Shown piece by piece: positions 62,099 through 64,000 of a DNA stretch of 64,000 nucleotides (position 1 is the first letter of the stretch; every line of letters starts with the position of its first letter). A program made the position numbers and the translations under genes. The DNA lies in assembly GCF_022539665.2 (NCBI RefSeq), contig NC_081331.1:11254638-11318637 (forward strand). The letters run 5' to 3'. This DNA is from Daphnia carinata (Eukaryota > Arthropoda > Branchiopoda > Diplostraca > Daphniidae). Below the pieces are notes generated by a model. The model ran no database searches. It was not told where the DNA came from and saw only the letters and a list, made by a program, of their open reading frames with translations.

Positions 62099-62170
62099 CT
62101 GGAATGGGAATCGATCCTCAGACATTCAGCGTGCAACGCCGATGCTCTAACATTGAGCCACGAGATATTT
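62099..62170 (-). repeat. tRNA-like sequence, Ala-type, degenerate
   Basis: The minus strand shows a D-arm GCTC-AATGTTA-GAGC matching a Pol III A box, an anticodon stem TCGGC/GCTGA with a 7-nt loop giving anticodon TGC, and a B-box-like GGATCGATTCC. The T stem and acceptor stem do not pair properly, so this is a tRNA pseudogene or SINE head rather than a working tRNA. Confidence 0.6.
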
Positions 62171-62264
62171 CTAAATATTTTATTATCGCATATCATATGT
62201 TATCGTCTAGGATGTTTATGCAGTCTTTCACAAGTATATGTTTATCTTTATATTGCTTTTATAA

Positions 62265-62332
62265 GGTCCATAGCTCTGTGGTAGAGCATTCAGCTGCGAT
62301 AACTGTTACCCTGGGTTCAAACCTTACTAGAT
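62265..62332 (+). repeat. tRNA-like sequence, degenerate
   Basis: A box TAGCTCTGTGGTAGAGC (a D-arm with a GCTC/GAGC stem) and B box GGTTCAAACC are correctly spaced. The anticodon and acceptor stems do not pair, so it is scored as a tRNA-derived repeat. Confidence 0.6.
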
Positions 62333-62449
62333 GTATAAAAATCTACATCTAAATGGAGAAAATAATATTGCAGTATTGCATTTCAGTTTTATTCAAAGTG
62401 TAAATTTAAGTCCGCAAGTGACTAGAAAAAACCCATGTTGACAGCATAT

Positions 62450-62516
62450 GATTCATGGCTCATTGGTAAAGCATCGGCGAGGAATGCCGAACATCTAGGG
62501 TTCGATCCCTGGATAA
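62450..62516 (+). repeat. tRNA-like sequence, degenerate
   Basis: A-box-like TGGCTCATTGGTAAAGC is followed by a perfect 5-bp anticodon stem (TCGGC/GCCGA) and B box GGTTCGATCC within a pairable T arm (CTAGG/CCTGG). The acceptor stem is poor and position 33 is A instead of T. It shares the ATCGGC core with the minus-strand copy about 300 bp away. Confidence 0.6.
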
Positions 62517-62622
62517 TAATTGAATGCTCACAGATAAACTATGCTTACAGGAAACAATGCTTACCATTAAACGTGGCATAAACAATAAAGGAGAATTGAG
62601 AAAGCTAAATGAAAAAAAAAGC

Positions 62623-64000
62623 TGATAAATGTAATGTGTGAACACAGCTAACACAGACAATGAAAGAAACAAATTTTGCAAAAAATATTTTATAAAAAAA
62701 TTTTATTGACAATTCTCTGCACATTACAATTATTTTTGCAACTTTAAAAAGGCACAATAGCCCTTTCAAAAGTTGCCGTCAACCCAGGCAGGGGGAGACA
62801 CTGCCTTGTTGACCCACCGGGGAGATTACCCGGTGATTGGCTAAGAGAAGCCGGAAGAAGAGCTGAAGATTTGGAACATTTTTACAGGAGCGATTAACCT
62901 TTAGTTCGGATTTGTGGGTAGCCACGTCGCCCTCCGTGAACACATCATCGGACCAAGCGGCACCCCACGTCCCCTTTCCGGCCAGAGCCCTCCAAACCTC
63001 GGTATATGTTGTTTTTATATATACCGTACAGTAGGGGCATGACCCCCTACGGGCTTATTACGAGTCAAGGGGAAACGGGGCTACGGAAAGGAAGGGAGCC
63101 CAGATATGCACTTGAATTTTTTAAATATTAAATACCGTATGGGAATCCGAATAAAGTATATAAATTCCATGTCATCCGTTACGTTAGTCATCACAATTTA
63201 TTCAGTGTCTCGCCTCATTCAAGACCCTTTTCAGATCCAGTGTTACTATTAACCTATTTTAAGAACAGAAAAAAAAACCGTTAAGCACAAAAATTCTTGC
63301 TCATATGACTTACATGACTCATAGGTACACTGTTTGGCACCCATATAAAACTTCTGGCACACGCTTGCGAAAGAACATACAAATTGGAAATGAAAACCAT
63401 AGTATGAGGCTCTGAACAGAACATTTTTGTGTAGGCGGAGCATGTTTAACAAAAAACTCCTCCACTAAAATTCTGTAAATGCAAAATAATGTCATTACAA
63501 ATACTTTATCGATTGACCGAAAACTGATAAGTACCTAATACATGTTTGATGTGGAAGTCACGCCATTTCTAGGTTTCCGTAAGATGGCCAGCTTCGGCAG
63601 TCTTCATGGCAATAGCCATCAAACCCGCGTATTAGGCATTTTAATTCTTGTTGGCACTCCATCATTTGAGATTTACTAATATAACATGCTTTGGGGCTGG
63701 TCAATGGCAAAAAAAAACAAAATAAATGTATACAAAAATGCCTGTAGTAGAGATGGCGATTTTTTTTGCGATCCTCTTTCACTTGCCCACAACCTCGAAA
63801 CCAGTGCATCAGTCATGCGTGCAGACTATAAAAGTTACAGATAAGAATAAATGATATTAAAACAGTTTCAATATTTTTGAGACCAGTGACTCTTCTCCAT
63901 TACGCACAGGAAGACAAGGTAGGTAATCTGACGGTAGTAAGAAGACGTGAATGTTTCTGTCGTACGAGACCTAAATGTTGTCCGCAGTATTTTCTCCGTC
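62623..64000 (-). repeat. right arm of the large inverted repeat, cut by the window end
   Basis: Reverse complement of 60536-61913. The two small frames recur at 63558-63809 and 63249-63452 on the minus strand with identical translations. The arm reaches the last base of the window, so its true outer end, and any terminal inverted repeat or target-site duplication, cannot be seen. Confidence 0.9.

Overview
The window is arthropod nuclear DNA, most likely from a branchiopod crustacean such as Daphnia. This rests on short 60-100 bp GT-AG introns inside compact genes, long intergenic stretches and first introns packed with A/T homopolymers and CA/GT microsatellites, and gene content typical of arthropods (arylalkylamine-type N-acetyltransferases, insulin-like peptides, and a CSPG4/kon-tiki orthologue). 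The species is inferred; no marker in the window proves it. Gene models were assembled by eye from splice sites and reading-frame phase. Layout, left to right: (1) 0.9-4.7 kb, two minus-strand GNAT acetyltransferase genes, one single-exon and one with three exons. (2) 6.3-7.5 kb and 13.6-14.2 kb, two minus-strand insulin-superfamily precursors. The first has canonical insulin cysteine spacing and a C-terminal extension exon, and its short-form stop codon overlaps the splice donor. The second has non-canonical spacing in both chains. (3) 18.4-19.6 kb, a six-exon plus-strand EXOSC4/RRP41 exosome subunit, converging with (4) 19.6-23.5 kb, a 14-exon minus-strand VPS18 (HOPS/CORVET) whose last intron appears to be GC-AG. 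(5) 23.5-32.3 kb, a gene-poor, homopolymer-rich interval with a few exon-like islands that could not be assigned. (6) 32.4-58.4 kb, one large plus-strand gene of 17 coding exons (2,569 aa, all phases consistent). It encodes a CSPG4/NG2 (kon-tiki/perdido) proteoglycan: signal peptide, two laminin G domains, an EGF-like motif, 15 CSPG repeats, one transmembrane segment and a cytoplasmic tail ending in the PDZ ligand QYWV. (7) 58.4-64 kb, repeats: an AT-rich fold-back cluster, an uncharacterised ORF, and a very large, apparently indel-free inverted repeat (arms of at least 1.38 kb, the right arm cut by the window edge). Its arms carry a chain of hairpins and its loop holds three tRNA-like sequences. 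The genes do not form a single pathway. Possible functional links are the neighbouring insulin-superfamily genes (endocrine signalling) and the paired GNAT genes (amine acetylation). The items most worth following up are the insulin-like pair (alternative E-like extension, unusual cysteine spacing, shared neighbourhood) and the structured inverted repeat at the right end.
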